DNA of 64,000 nucleotides. Origin: Sulfitobacter sp. M05. GTDB taxonomy: Bacteria; Pseudomonadota; Alphaproteobacteria; Rhodobacterales; Rhodobacteraceae. The stretch spans positions 248,001 through 312,000 of the forward strand of contig NZ_JABEDH010000003.1 in assembly GCF_029285175.1 (NCBI RefSeq), given 5' to 3'. Every line of letters starts with the position of its first letter. Position 1 is the first letter of the stretch. The notes under the pieces were generated by a model, which saw only the letters and a list, made by a program, of their open reading frames with translations, ran no database searches and was not told the origin of the DNA. The translations under genes were made by a program, and so were the position numbers. Shown piece after piece: positions 9,018 to 17,378 of the stretch.

Positions 9018-9972
9018 CCCGAAATTCGAAAACTTCCCCGACTATATCATCGGTATTACCAAAGAGATTTGGGAAGATCGGGGTATTGCAACCCTGCATC
9101 AATATTACAGCGACGATATTGTCGTGCGCAGCCCCGGATCGGTGGTGATCGGCAACCAGTCGGTGATCGGTGCCACGATGGCGACGCTTGCTGAATTCCC
9201 CGACAGGACTTTGTTGGGTGAGGATGTGATTTGGTCCGGTACGCCGGAGGAGGGAATGCTGTCCTCGCACCGCTTGTTGTCAACGGCGACGCATATGAAC
9301 GACGGGATGTATGGAGCGGCGACGGGCAAAAAGCTGGTTTATCGTATCATGGCCGATTGTCATGCCATCAATAACCAGATCAATGATGAATGGTTGATCC
9401 GCGATCAAGGCGCGATTGTACGGCGGATGGGCTGGGAGCCCAAGCAATACGCTGCTGATCTGATTGAGCGGGAAGGCGGGCCGGAGGCTTGCATCAGGCC
9501 ACTAACCCCCGCGATTGACCAGCCAGGACCCTATAAGGGGCGCGGCAACGAGAATGAATGGGGCGCGAAATACGCGGAAATCCTCAGCGGTATCATGGGG
9601 GCTGACATGGCGTTGATCCCGTCCGAATACGACCGCGCTGTGGTCACCGAATATCCCGGCGGGATGACGGGGCACAGCCACGATTCGGTTGACGCATTCT
9701 GGATGGGGCTGCGGGCGTCGTTCCCCAATGCCCGGTTCCAGATCGACCATGTGATTGGGCGTGACGACCCCCTGATGCCACCCCGTGCTGCTGTGCGCTG
9801 GTCACTTACCGGCAAACATGACGGCTGGGGCAGCTTTGGCACCCCAACGGGTAAGGATGTTTATGTGCTGGGCATCAGCCATGCAGAATTTGGGCCATGG
9901 GGCCTGCGGCGGGAATACACGATCTACGACGAGGCGATGGTCTGGAAACAGATCCTCTTGCAAACAGGGTAA
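9004..9972 (+). CDS. Tandem SnoaL-like (double NTF2 domain) protein, second copy
   Basis: A 322-residue protein with two SnoaL-like domains (about residues 5-150 and 178-315). The ATG at 9004 follows GAAGGACAAG and overlaps the lacI 3' end by 14 bases. The N-terminal domain shows the family pattern of an Asp/Glu-rich DIVVRSPGSVVIGNQSVIG region; the C-terminal part has HDSVDAFWMGLRASFPNARF and closes with WGLRREYTIYDEAMVWKQIL. It is more diverged from the other two SnoaL-like proteins than they are from each other. The tandem arrangement suggests an intramolecular dimer of the usual homodimeric fold. Reaction unknown. Confidence 0.75.
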   Translation: MQGFDPKFENFPDYIIGITKEIWEDRGIATLHQYYSDDIVVRSPGSVVIGNQSVIGATMATLAEFPDRTLLGEDVIWSGTPEEGMLSSHRLLSTATHMNDGMYGAATGKKLVYRIMADCHAINNQINDEWLIRDQGAIVRRMGWEPKQYAADLIEREGGPEACIRPLTPAIDQPGPYKGRGNENEWGAKYAEILSGIMGADMALIPSEYDRAVVTEYPGGMTGHSHDSVDAFWMGLRASFPNARFQIDHVIGRDDPLMPPRAAVRWSLTGKHDGWGSFGTPTGKDVYVLGISHAEFGPWGLRREYTIYDEAMVWKQILLQTG

Positions 9973-9987
9973 AGTGGGAGCAGGGCA

Positions 9988-10605
9988 ATGACATCCTACG
10001 CCGATCTGATGTTCACGGCTGCGGTACGCGCCGAGCAGGACCGCATCGGCAGTCTGGGGAAATATGACAGCCGCTATGCGGCCAAGCAGGATGAACCCTT
10101 GGGGGGGGATGAACAGGCGTTCCTGACCTCCCGCACCTCGGTCTATATCGCATCGGTGAACAGTGACGGCTGGCCTTACATGCAGCACCGTGGCGGGCCT
10201 GCGGGGTTCCTCAAGGTATTGGACCCGTTCACCATCGGGTTTGCGGATTATCTTGGCAACCGGCAGCTGATCACCAAAGGCAATCTGGCGGGTGAGGATC
10301 GCGTTTCGGTTTTTGCCATGGATTACGCCCGCAAAGCGCGTTTGAAACTGCAAGGCCATGCGATGATGCAGGAGGCCGAAGATGTGCCCGATCTGGTCGA
10401 ACACATGGCCACCGAAGGACAGGGCCGCGTTCAGCGGGTGATGACCATCCGTGTTGTGGCGTGGGATTGGAACTGTCCGCAGTTTATTACGCCGCGATTT
10501 GACACGCAGGAGATGACCGCGCTGGTGGGGCCCGAGCTGTCGCGGCTTGAGGATGAGAACGCCGCATTGCGCGCGCGGCTTACGGCGCTGGAGGGCCGCA
10601 GATGA
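9988..10605 (+). CDS. Pyridoxamine-5'-phosphate-oxidase-like FMN-binding split-barrel protein
   Basis: A 205-residue protein with the split-barrel flavin fold of PNPOx-like proteins. The segment FLTSRTSVYIASVNSDGWPYMQHRGGPAGFLKVL (about residues 46-79) is the typical flavin-phosphate region, followed by DYLGNRQLITKGNL. The C-terminus LEDENAALRARLTALEGRR is a short coiled coil. Such proteins occur widely as flavin-dependent reductases or oxygen-tolerance accessory proteins. It sits 15 bases after the tandem SnoaL-like gene and so belongs to the catabolic operon. Its substrate is not recognisable. Confidence 0.8.
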   Translation: MTSYADLMFTAAVRAEQDRIGSLGKYDSRYAAKQDEPLGGDEQAFLTSRTSVYIASVNSDGWPYMQHRGGPAGFLKVLDPFTIGFADYLGNRQLITKGNLAGEDRVSVFAMDYARKARLKLQGHAMMQEAEDVPDLVEHMATEGQGRVQRVMTIRVVAWDWNCPQFITPRFDTQEMTALVGPELSRLEDENAALRARLTALEGRR

Positions 10606-10706
10606 TTGCACGGGCCAGAACCCTTGCCCCGTTGCATGGCCATTTGGGCAGCCGTCGGGCGCGCCGGTTGAACCTGCGCCCGCCCTCAGAGAGTGTCTTG
10701 CGCTAG
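10602..10706 (+). CDS. Possible 34-residue arginine-rich small ORF
   Basis: An ATG overlapping the flavin-protein stop (ATGA) opens a 34-codon frame encoding a basic peptide (10 Arg, RRARRLNLR in the middle) that ends inside the following hairpin. The coupling-like overlap is the only positive evidence. It could equally be chance in GC-rich DNA. Confidence 0.2.
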   Translation: MIARARTLAPLHGHLGSRRARRLNLRPPSESVLR

Positions 10707-10718
10707 GACACCCTTTTT
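10693..10718 (+). terminator. Probable intrinsic terminator or attenuator before the bicupin gene
   Basis: GTGTCTT and AGGACAC form a 7-bp stem (one G-T pair) with a 5-base GCGCT loop, followed by CCTTTTT. It would end or weaken the transcript after the flavin-protein gene. The bicupin gene starts only 22 bases later with its own CAGGAA ribosome-binding site, so attenuation rather than full termination is possible. Confidence 0.55.
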
Positions 10719-10740
10719 AAATTTTTCAGGAATTAACCCA

Positions 10741-11712
10741 ATGACACCTCAAGACATGCAATCCCGGATCGTGCGTTACGGCGATCTGCGCCCCTGCAAG
10801 ACAGCCTTTATCGACGCCCACACACCGGGCAGCGACCAAAAGGAAAACTTTACCATCATCGGGGGTGGCGTTTCAGAAAGCCCCGATCAGCACGTTCACA
10901 TCACCATTCCGCACGGATTCAACATCGGGGCCGCCGGCCAACCGTCGAAATGCCGCAACTCACTGCACAACCACCGCACGGCGGAGGTGTTCTTTATCTT
11001 GTCGGGCCGCTGGCGCTTTTTCTGGGGTGAACATGGCGACGCTGGCGAGGTGATCCTTGAGGAAGGTGATATCTTTAACATCCCGACCAATATCTTTCGC
11101 GGGTTCGAAAACATTGGCACCGATTACGGGATGATCATGGCGGTTCTTGGCGGAGATGATGCCGGGGGCGGTGTGATCTGGGCTCCGCATGTGATCAAGG
11201 ATGCCGCCGCCCATGGTCTGGTGCTGGGCGAGAATGGCAAGCTTTATGACAGCAAAAAAGGCGAGAACTTGCCGGAAGGTGTGGCACCGATGCCCTTGCT
11301 GAGCCAAGCGGAACTGGATCAGGTCGATACCCCCAGCCCGATGCAGGTGGTGGGGGGCTACGTACGCCGCTATCTGGACATGCTGGCGCTGACGCAGTCG
11401 GGGGCTCCCTGCAAGGTGATCGGTGAAAACGGTATCATCCGGGACAAGCCCGGTTTCGAGATTGAATTGATCACCCGCGCTTGTGCCACCGATGAAAAAC
11501 ACAGCCACAAGCGCCCCTCGGTCCTCATGCCGGTTAAAGGACACTGGCGTGTCGATTGGGACGGCGGCAGCGCGACGCTTGCGCCCGGAGATACGATGTC
11601 GGTACCCGAAAACCTTGCTCATAGTGTTGTCCCTGCCATGACCGGTGAGGCCGCATTGTACCATGTGATTGCCACGGAAGACGCGGCCGGTGCTACGTGG
11701 ACAGGCGATTGA
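10741..11712 (+). CDS. Bicupin protein, gentisate-dioxygenase-like fold
   Basis: A 323-residue protein with two cupin barrels (about residues 60-145 and 225-310). Cupin 1 carries the metal-site pattern HNHRTAEVFFILSGRWRFFWG (two His plus Glu); cupin 2 has KHSHKRPSVLMPVKGHW and the closing GDTMSVPENLAHSV. The architecture resembles bicupin ring-cleaving dioxygenases (gentisate and 1-hydroxy-2-naphthoate types), but isomerases and lyases share it. It is followed after one base by the M19 dipeptidase gene. In this cluster it could be an iron-dependent dioxygenase or a sugar-acid isomerase; I cannot decide from sequence. Confidence 0.75.
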   Translation: MTPQDMQSRIVRYGDLRPCKTAFIDAHTPGSDQKENFTIIGGGVSESPDQHVHITIPHGFNIGAAGQPSKCRNSLHNHRTAEVFFILSGRWRFFWGEHGDAGEVILEEGDIFNIPTNIFRGFENIGTDYGMIMAVLGGDDAGGGVIWAPHVIKDAAAHGLVLGENGKLYDSKKGENLPEGVAPMPLLSQAELDQVDTPSPMQVVGGYVRRYLDMLALTQSGAPCKVIGENGIIRDKPGFEIELITRACATDEKHSHKRPSVLMPVKGHWRVDWDGGSATLAPGDTMSVPENLAHSVVPAMTGEAALYHVIATEDAAGATWTGD

Positions 11713-11713
11713 T

Positions 11714-12754
11714 GTGACACTGGTTTTTGACGGGCATAACGACGCGCTGGGCCGATTATGGTGCGGCAGCACCGATCCGGTGGTCGATTTTGCCCGTCCT
11801 GTCGGGCATATCAACGTGCCGCAGGCGCGGGCAGGAGGGCTGGGGGGCGGGTTCTTTGCCCTCTTCTCGCCGCAGCAGCGCAAACCGTTCACCTTTGATG
11901 CTTTTGCTGAGGATGAATTGGATGTGCCGCTGCCCGCAGCGCTGGAGCAAGGCACAGCCCTTGTAGCGGCCATTGGCCAAGCAGGCATCGCCCATCAGCT
12001 TCAGGCAGCGGGGCATCTGCGGATTTGTACGGATGCGGAGACCCTTGCGCGCAGTTTTCTCGACAAACCGCTGGCCTGTGTTCTGCATTTGGAGGGGGCG
12101 GATTGTATCGGGCCCGACCTGTTGGCGCTTGATACGCTCTATGCGTTGGGCCTGCGGTCACTTGGGTTGGTGTGGTCGCGGCCTACGGTTTTCGGACATG
12201 GGGTGCCGTTTCGCCATGGCAGTGACGGGGATACCGGACCGGGACTAACAGCAGATGGCAAACGTCTGGTTGCGCGTTGTCTGGAACTGGGGCTGACAGT
12301 GGACACCAGCCATCTGACGATGAAGGGGTTCTGGGACGTAGGCGAAGCGGGGGCACCGCTGGTGGCGACCCACTCCAACGCCTGTGCCATCGCCAATAAC
12401 GCGCGCAACCTCACCGACGCACAGCTGCGTGCGATTGGCGAAACCGGCGGCATGGTGGGGCTGAACTTTGCCAGCATGTTCCTGAACCATGACGGTTGGA
12501 CCACGGCGCAAGCCAACCTTGATGACTGTCTGCGCCATCTGGATCATATGATGAAGGTTGCAGGTGAGGATCATGTGGGGATCGGTTCGGATTTTGACGG
12601 CGCACCGCTGCCGCAGGGCATCGCCTCGGCTGCTGATTTGCCCAAGTTGATCGGCGCTATGGAACGTCACGGCTATGGCGCAGCGTTGATTGCGAAACTG
12701 GCCCATGAGAACTGGCTGGACTTTCTAAGCCGGCAATTGGGGTCGGGCGGTTGA
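11714..12754 (+). CDS. Membrane-dipeptidase-like (peptidase M19) amidohydrolase
   Basis: A 346-residue zinc hydrolase of the renal-dipeptidase family. I chose GTG at 11714, one base after the cupin stop, because it places the zinc ligands at the expected N-terminal position (DGHND, residues 6-10). Other ligand regions are HLEGAD (bridging Glu), the His of VATHSNA, and DFDG in GIGSDFDGAPLP. Family members cleave dipeptides, often with a D-amino acid, or related amides. There is no signal peptide, so it is cytoplasmic. Its presence suggests the imported compound, or an intermediate, contains an amide or peptide-like bond; that is inference. Confidence 0.87.
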   Translation: MTLVFDGHNDALGRLWCGSTDPVVDFARPVGHINVPQARAGGLGGGFFALFSPQQRKPFTFDAFAEDELDVPLPAALEQGTALVAAIGQAGIAHQLQAAGHLRICTDAETLARSFLDKPLACVLHLEGADCIGPDLLALDTLYALGLRSLGLVWSRPTVFGHGVPFRHGSDGDTGPGLTADGKRLVARCLELGLTVDTSHLTMKGFWDVGEAGAPLVATHSNACAIANNARNLTDAQLRAIGETGGMVGLNFASMFLNHDGWTTAQANLDDCLRHLDHMMKVAGEDHVGIGSDFDGAPLPQGIASAADLPKLIGAMERHGYGAALIAKLAHENWLDFLSRQLGSGG

Positions 12755-12846
12755 CTGCGCGATACGGGCGGCGACAGATCACCTGTGCCGGACCGGGGGC
12801 AAAGGCTCAAGGCACAAAGTACAAGAAAAAGTAGGAGCGCGTGCGC

Positions 12847-13539
12847 ATGAACGATAGTCTTTTTAAACTGCTGCAATCGGTGGACACACCTACCGTCTGC
12901 AATGCCATCGAAGTGGCGCAGGGCAAACGCGGGTTTGATGATTTCACCCGTGGCACGATGCAGTGTTCGGCACCCGGGACAGCCATGGTCGGCTATGCCC
13001 GCACCGCGCGCATTCAGGCGGTGAATCCGCCAACGGAGTCCCCTGAGGTGATCAAAGCGCGGCGCATGGCCTATTACAAATATATGGCCGAAGGGCCGCG
13101 CCCCGCAGTGGCAGTGGTACAGGACATGGATGTGCCAAATGCCATTGGGGCGTATTGGGGGGAAATAAATACCAATGTTCACAAGGCGTTCGGCATGACT
13201 GGCGCGCTGACGGACGGTGTGATGCGCGACCTTGGTGATCTGCCTGATGGCTTTGTTGTGCTGGCGGGATCAGTGGGGCCAAGCCACGGATTTGTACACG
13301 TCATCGATTTTGATGAACCGGTGCAGGTGATGGGGATGCGGGTTACGCCGGGTGATTTGATCCACGCCGACCGTCACGGTGGCGTGGTGATCCCGCAGGA
13401 TGCGATCCCTCACCTTGAGGGGGCAATCCGCCAGTTGTTCAAATCCGAAAAGGTGGTGCTTGACGCCACCAAGGGCAAACGCATCGGTTTTGCGGAGTTC
13501 GAAGCGGCCTGGGCTGCCTTTGAGACCTCACGCACCTGA
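12847..13539 (+). CDS. RraA-like / HMG-aldolase family protein
   Basis: A 230-residue member of the RraA/4-hydroxy-4-methyl-2-oxoglutarate aldolase family. The signature GALTDGVMRDLGDL (about residues 119-132) contains the Gly-x-x-x-Asp-Gly and Arg-Asp residues that bind divalent metal and pyruvate-type substrate in class II aldolases, and HADRHGGVVIP is the typical later motif. ATG 12847 follows GTAGGAGCG at good spacing; GTG 12841 is less suited. In a catabolic operon an aldolase releasing pyruvate is more likely than the RNase E regulator function. It is the last gene of the rightward catabolic operon. Confidence 0.83.
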   Translation: MNDSLFKLLQSVDTPTVCNAIEVAQGKRGFDDFTRGTMQCSAPGTAMVGYARTARIQAVNPPTESPEVIKARRMAYYKYMAEGPRPAVAVVQDMDVPNAIGAYWGEINTNVHKAFGMTGALTDGVMRDLGDLPDGFVVLAGSVGPSHGFVHVIDFDEPVQVMGMRVTPGDLIHADRHGGVVIPQDAIPHLEGAIRQLFKSEKVVLDATKGKRIGFAEFEAAWAAFETSRT

Positions 13540-13604
13540 CACCAGATACCTTGAAATGATCAATGATAAACGTTGATGTCGCGTTTGGCGCAGCCGCTGT
13601 TTTT

Positions 13605-13659
13605 GAGTTTAAAGGCAAGATGAAGGGCGGGGGTTGTGCTTCATCTTGCAGATAAACTC
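13605..13659. terminator. Inverted pair of repeat tails between two convergent operons (probable bidirectional terminator)
   Basis: The 21-base segments 13605-13625 and 13639-13659 are reverse complements at 18 of 21 positions and are separated by 13 bases. Each arm is one copy of the tail (GAGTTTA...GCAAGATGAAG) of the dispersed repeat. It lies midway between the stop of the RraA-like gene and the stop of the enolase-superfamily gene on the other strand, the right place to terminate both transcripts. Confidence 0.6.
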
Positions 13660-13697
13660 ATGCCGAACCGTGGTTTCAAGGACGGGTTTCGCGGGGC

Positions 13698-14930
13698 TTA
13701 ATCTTTGATCGAAGGTGCCCCGCCTTCAAAGGTATTGCCATTCACGTAATCACAGGGGTCTTCCTGCATTTGCAGGTGAAGCCCGTCCCCCCGGTAGGGA
13801 TGCGCGCGGGCCAGTTCCTCGTCCACATCTATGCCAAGCCCTGCCACGGTTGGTGCCCGGATGAACCCGTCCTCGACCTTTATGCTGCTCTTGATCAGAC
13901 GGTCATGGAACGGGGTTTCGATTGTCTCCGCCATCAACAGGTTGGGAATGCTGACACCCAGATGGATGTTCGCGGCCCATTCCACGGGACCCGCATAAAG
14001 ATGCGGGGCAAGCTGCGCGTTATAGACCTCGGCCATGGCGGCAACTTTCTTCATTTCCCAGATACCACCGGCACGGCCAAGGGCGGGTTGCAGGATCGTC
14101 GCAGCGCCAGAGCGCAGCACCGGGGCAAATTCTGCTTTGGTGGTCAGCCGCTCGCCGGTAGCGATGGGAATGGCCACAGCATTGGCGACCTTGGCCATTT
14201 CAGCGGTATTGTCCGGGGGTACGGGCTCTTCGAACCAGAGTGGCGCATAGGGTTCGATCGCTTTGCCCAATCGGATTGCACCGGCTGTTGTAAATTGGCC
14301 GTGGGTGCCAAACAAGAGGTCTGCTTTGTCACCCACTGCGGCGCGGATCGCTTTGCAAAAGGCTATGGATTGGCTGATGTCGGACATTGCGGGCATATGT
14401 CCGCCGCGCATAGTATAGGGGCCAGCGGGATCAAATTTAACCGCAGTATAGCCGCGCGCGACACAATCGGCAGCAGCTTCGGCGGCCATTTCCGGAGAGG
14501 TCCAGAATGCTGTCATATCATGGTGTGGCAGCGGGTAGAGGTAAGTATAGGCGCGGATGCGTTCGTTCATCACCCCGCCCAGCAGGGCGTAAACCGGGCG
14601 GTCGCGGTCCTTGCCCAAGATATCCCAACAGGCAATTTCGAGACCGGAAAACGCGCCCATCACCGTCAGGTCAGGACGTTGAGTGAAGCCCGACGAATAG
14701 GCACGGCGAAACATTCGTTCAATGTTTTCAGGATTTTCGCCCTGCATGTGGCGGGCAAAGACATCTTTGATCACATGGCGCATGGCCTCGGGGCCGATGG
14801 AGGCGGTATAACATTCACCCCAGCCGACCAGACCGGTGTCCGTGGTCAGTTTGACAAGGATCCAATAACGCCCGCCCCATCCTGGCGCAGGGGGGGCGGT
14901 AACAATAACGTCGAGGTCTTGCAGCTTCAT
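13698..14930 (-). CDS. Enolase-superfamily (mandelate racemase/muconate lactonising) protein, sugar-acid dehydratase-like
   Basis: A 410-residue protein with the capping domain (residues 1-130) and the modified TIM barrel. Catalytic landmarks include KFDPAGPY (Lys region, about 180), the second and third metal ligands in WFEEPV and ATGERL, and the base His of LAPHLYAGP. The position of the first metal ligand reads LLFGTHGQ: where galactonate-dehydratase relatives have Asp-x-His-Gly, this protein has Gly-Thr-His-Gly. It may therefore use another ligand or have altered chemistry. It follows the zinc alcohol dehydrogenase gene on the same strand by 64 bases. Dehydration of a sugar acid is the likely role. 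Confidence 0.82.
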   Translation of the reverse strand: MKLQDLDVIVTAPPAPGWGGRYWILVKLTTDTGLVGWGECYTASIGPEAMRHVIKDVFARHMQGENPENIERMFRRAYSSGFTQRPDLTVMGAFSGLEIACWDILGKDRDRPVYALLGGVMNERIRAYTYLYPLPHHDMTAFWTSPEMAAEAAADCVARGYTAVKFDPAGPYTMRGGHMPAMSDISQSIAFCKAIRAAVGDKADLLFGTHGQFTTAGAIRLGKAIEPYAPLWFEEPVPPDNTAEMAKVANAVAIPIATGERLTTKAEFAPVLRSGAATILQPALGRAGGIWEMKKVAAMAEVYNAQLAPHLYAGPVEWAANIHLGVSIPNLLMAETIETPFHDRLIKSSIKVEDGFIRAPTVAGLGIDVDEELARAHPYRGDGLHLQMQEDPCDYVNGNTFEGGAPSIKD

Positions 14931-14994
14931 CCGGTTGCCTTTCGCAAGAGAGGGATCGGGGGCCTGAGAACGATGACTATCCTGACCAACGGCT

Positions 14995-16083
14995 CTAACG
15001 GTTGAGCATGATCACATTGCGCCGCGCGGCACCGGTTTTGGTGTCCGCAATCGCCTCGTTGATCTGATCCAGTGACCAGCGGCCTGAAATCAGCTCGTCC
15101 AGCTTCAGCCGGCCTTGCAGGTAAAGGTCGACCATCCACGGTATATCGCGCTGGATCACCACATCGCCCATCTTTGAGCCGACCATGCCTTGCCCCATAA
15201 AGGCCATTGTCACCGGTTCGTAGCTGGACAGGTCGCCTGAATGGGGCATACCGACCATGATGACCTTGCCGCCACCCGCCAGATATCGGGGTGCGGCATC
15301 ATAGGCCGGAATGGCACCGACGGTCACAATGACCGCATCCGCGCCGCGCCCCATTGCCTTGATCGCGGCGCGCCATGGTTTCGGCTCGGATGCTAAAACG
15401 CCATCCGTGGCCCCGAACTCTTTTGCGACGGCCAGCTTTTCCTCGCTCATGTCGACAGCGATGATCCGGCGGGCACCGGCAATCCGCGCGCCTTGAATCG
15501 CGTTCAATCCGACACCGCCTGCACCAATCACCACCACATCCTGACCCGCGCGCAGGCCGGCGGCATTGACCACGGCACCAACGCCGGTGATCACGCCGCA
15601 GGCAATCAATGCGGCCGCATCTTTGGGAATGTCGTCGGAAACCTTAACCACCTGTGCCTGTTCCACCACGACCTTTTCGGCAAAAGCACCCGCGGCCATG
15701 CCCTGATGCAGCGTGCCACCATCGGCGGTTTTCAACGGGCCGTGATCACCGTCATAGGGGGTTTCACAAACGGTTGGTTTGCCGCCGGCACATGAGGGGC
15801 AGCTGCCGCAGGCGCGGATCAGTGTCACCACAACGCTGTCGCCTTTCGCCAGCCCTTGCACGCCCGCCCCAACGGCGCTGATGCGACCGGCCGCTTCATG
15901 TCCATAGACCGCAGGCAGGGAACCGCCCCAAGCCCCATCCGCAAAGGAGATATCGGAATGACAGATTGCCACAGCATCCAGCGTCACCTCGACTTCGCTC
16001 CCTTCAGGGGCGCGCAGGTCGATCTCTTCGATGACCAGCGGTTTGCCGAACGCATGGGCAACAGCGGCTTTGATCTTTGGCAT
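14995..16083 (-). CDS. Zinc-dependent alcohol dehydrogenase (MDR superfamily)
   Basis: A 362-residue medium-chain dehydrogenase. The catalytic zinc site is visible as Cys-His in AICHSD (about residue 38) and GHEAAG (about 62), the structural zinc loop as CGSCPSCAGGKPTVC (about 91-105), and the Rossmann fold as VIGAGGVGLNAIQG. It is closest in form to class III/S-(hydroxymethyl)glutathione-type and aryl-alcohol dehydrogenases. It is the first gene of a two-gene minus-strand unit with the enolase-superfamily dehydratase, transcribed toward the catabolic operon. It probably oxidises an alcohol of the same or a related pathway. Confidence 0.88.
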   Translation of the reverse strand: MPKIKAAVAHAFGKPLVIEEIDLRAPEGSEVEVTLDAVAICHSDISFADGAWGGSLPAVYGHEAAGRISAVGAGVQGLAKGDSVVVTLIRACGSCPSCAGGKPTVCETPYDGDHGPLKTADGGTLHQGMAAGAFAEKVVVEQAQVVKVSDDIPKDAAALIACGVITGVGAVVNAAGLRAGQDVVVIGAGGVGLNAIQGARIAGARRIIAVDMSEEKLAVAKEFGATDGVLASEPKPWRAAIKAMGRGADAVIVTVGAIPAYDAAPRYLAGGGKVIMVGMPHSGDLSSYEPVTMAFMGQGMVGSKMGDVVIQRDIPWMVDLYLQGRLKLDELISGRWSLDQINEAIADTKTGAARRNVIMLNR

Positions 16084-16157
16084 TCATCGTCTCCCTGTGA
16101 CATTTTCTTTACAGGCTGACGGCGAATGCCATATCGCGCAAGCATTTATACGACGCA

Positions 16158-17375
16158 TCATGGCGCGGATGACGTAGCGTCCAAAGATCGGATTCGAAAG
16201 ATAAACACGCCAAGCGCCAGTACCATCAAGCCGCTTGCCAACAGAAATGGTGCGCCGGGCAGGTAAAGCGGAGCGCCGTCGCGGGTGAATTGCGCAAAGG
16301 TGGCCGTCATTGCCAGGGGAGAGAGGATCATTGCCAACGCGCTGGCCGAGGTCAGCACCCCCTGTAGTTCGCCCTGTGCGTTATCCGGCACTTGTCTGGA
16401 CATGATGCCGGTCAGTGCCGGCGGTATAACCCCCGCAATGGCCGCCACCGGCGTCAGCGCCAATGTAAAGACGCCCGACGGTATCACCGCGATTGCGATA
16501 TAGGTGCCGATGGCGAACAGGTGCCCGGCAATCACTGTGCCCCGTTCCCCCATTTTGTGCAGGGCCAGTCGAATAAGCCCGCCTTGCACGATGACCATTG
16601 CGCCGCCGAACAGGGCCAATGACAGGCCAATGACCGAGGGTTGCCAGCCGAACCGCTCCTGACCGAAATAGGACCAGACCGAAGGATATACAGCGAAAGC
16701 AACGCTATAGAGGAAATAGACCACCAAAAGCGGGCGCGCGCCGGGCAGTTTGCCCAAATGTTTCAATGCTCCGAAGGGGTTTGCACGGCGCAAGCTGAAG
16801 GTCCGTGCGTTTTCGGGCCGCAGCGTTTCTTTCAGCACCAGCCAGCCCAGCATACAATTGGCCGCCGCCAAAGCTGCGGCTGCCCAGAACGGGGCCCGGG
16901 TGCCGTATTCGGCCAACAGGCCGCCCATGGTTGGCCCGATCAGAAATCCAATGCCAAAACCGGCACCGATCAGGCCAAAATTCTTGCTGCGTTCCTGCGG
17001 TGTCGAGATATCGGCCATGAAAGCAGAAGCTGTCGCATGGGTGGCAGCGGTGATGCCGCCTATGATCCGGCCCAGCAAAAGCAACCAGATGCTGCCTGCC
17101 AGCGCCATCACCACATAGTCGGCTGCCATTACCGCCAGCGACAGCAACAGAACGGGGCGGCGGCCAAAACGGTCCGACAGCCCGCCAAGCACCGGCCCGA
17201 ACAGGAATTGCATCACGGCAAAAGTTGTCGCCAGAACCCCACCCCAAAGTGCGGCCTGACTGAGGTCTCCGCCGTTCACCTCGCGAATGAGGTCAGGCAT
17301 CACCGGCAGCATCAGGCCAATGCCCATGGAATCGATCATCACTGTGATCATAACAAAGGCAACAGCAGGGCGCAT
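16158..17375 (-). CDS. Major facilitator superfamily efflux transporter, TetA-like (DHA1)
   Basis: A 405-residue membrane protein with about twelve hydrophobic segments. The loop 2-3 signature GGLSDRFGRRPVLLLSL (about residues 63-79) and the motif-C region GFGIGFLIGPTMGG (about 140) identify a 12-TM drug:H+ antiporter of the TetA(A/C) type. Its start lies 3 bases after the pcaB stop, so it is the last gene of that operon. It may export a toxic aromatic intermediate or an unrelated drug; a tetracycline phenotype should not be assumed. Confidence 0.88.
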   Translation of the reverse strand: MRPAVAFVMITVMIDSMGIGLMLPVMPDLIREVNGGDLSQAALWGGVLATTFAVMQFLFGPVLGGLSDRFGRRPVLLLSLAVMAADYVVMALAGSIWLLLLGRIIGGITAATHATASAFMADISTPQERSKNFGLIGAGFGIGFLIGPTMGGLLAEYGTRAPFWAAAALAAANCMLGWLVLKETLRPENARTFSLRRANPFGALKHLGKLPGARPLLVVYFLYSVAFAVYPSVWSYFGQERFGWQPSVIGLSLALFGGAMVIVQGGLIRLALHKMGERGTVIAGHLFAIGTYIAIAVIPSGVFTLALTPVAAIAGVIPPALTGIMSRQVPDNAQGELQGVLTSASALAMILSPLAMTATFAQFTRDGAPLYLPGAPFLLASGLMVLALGVFIFRIRSLDATSSAP

Positions 17376-17378
17376 AGA

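Noticed and set aside
13770-15005. A 411-codon plus-strand frame opposite the enolase-superfamily gene
   Set aside because: The minus-strand frame carries enolase-superfamily motifs over its full length; the plus frame has none.
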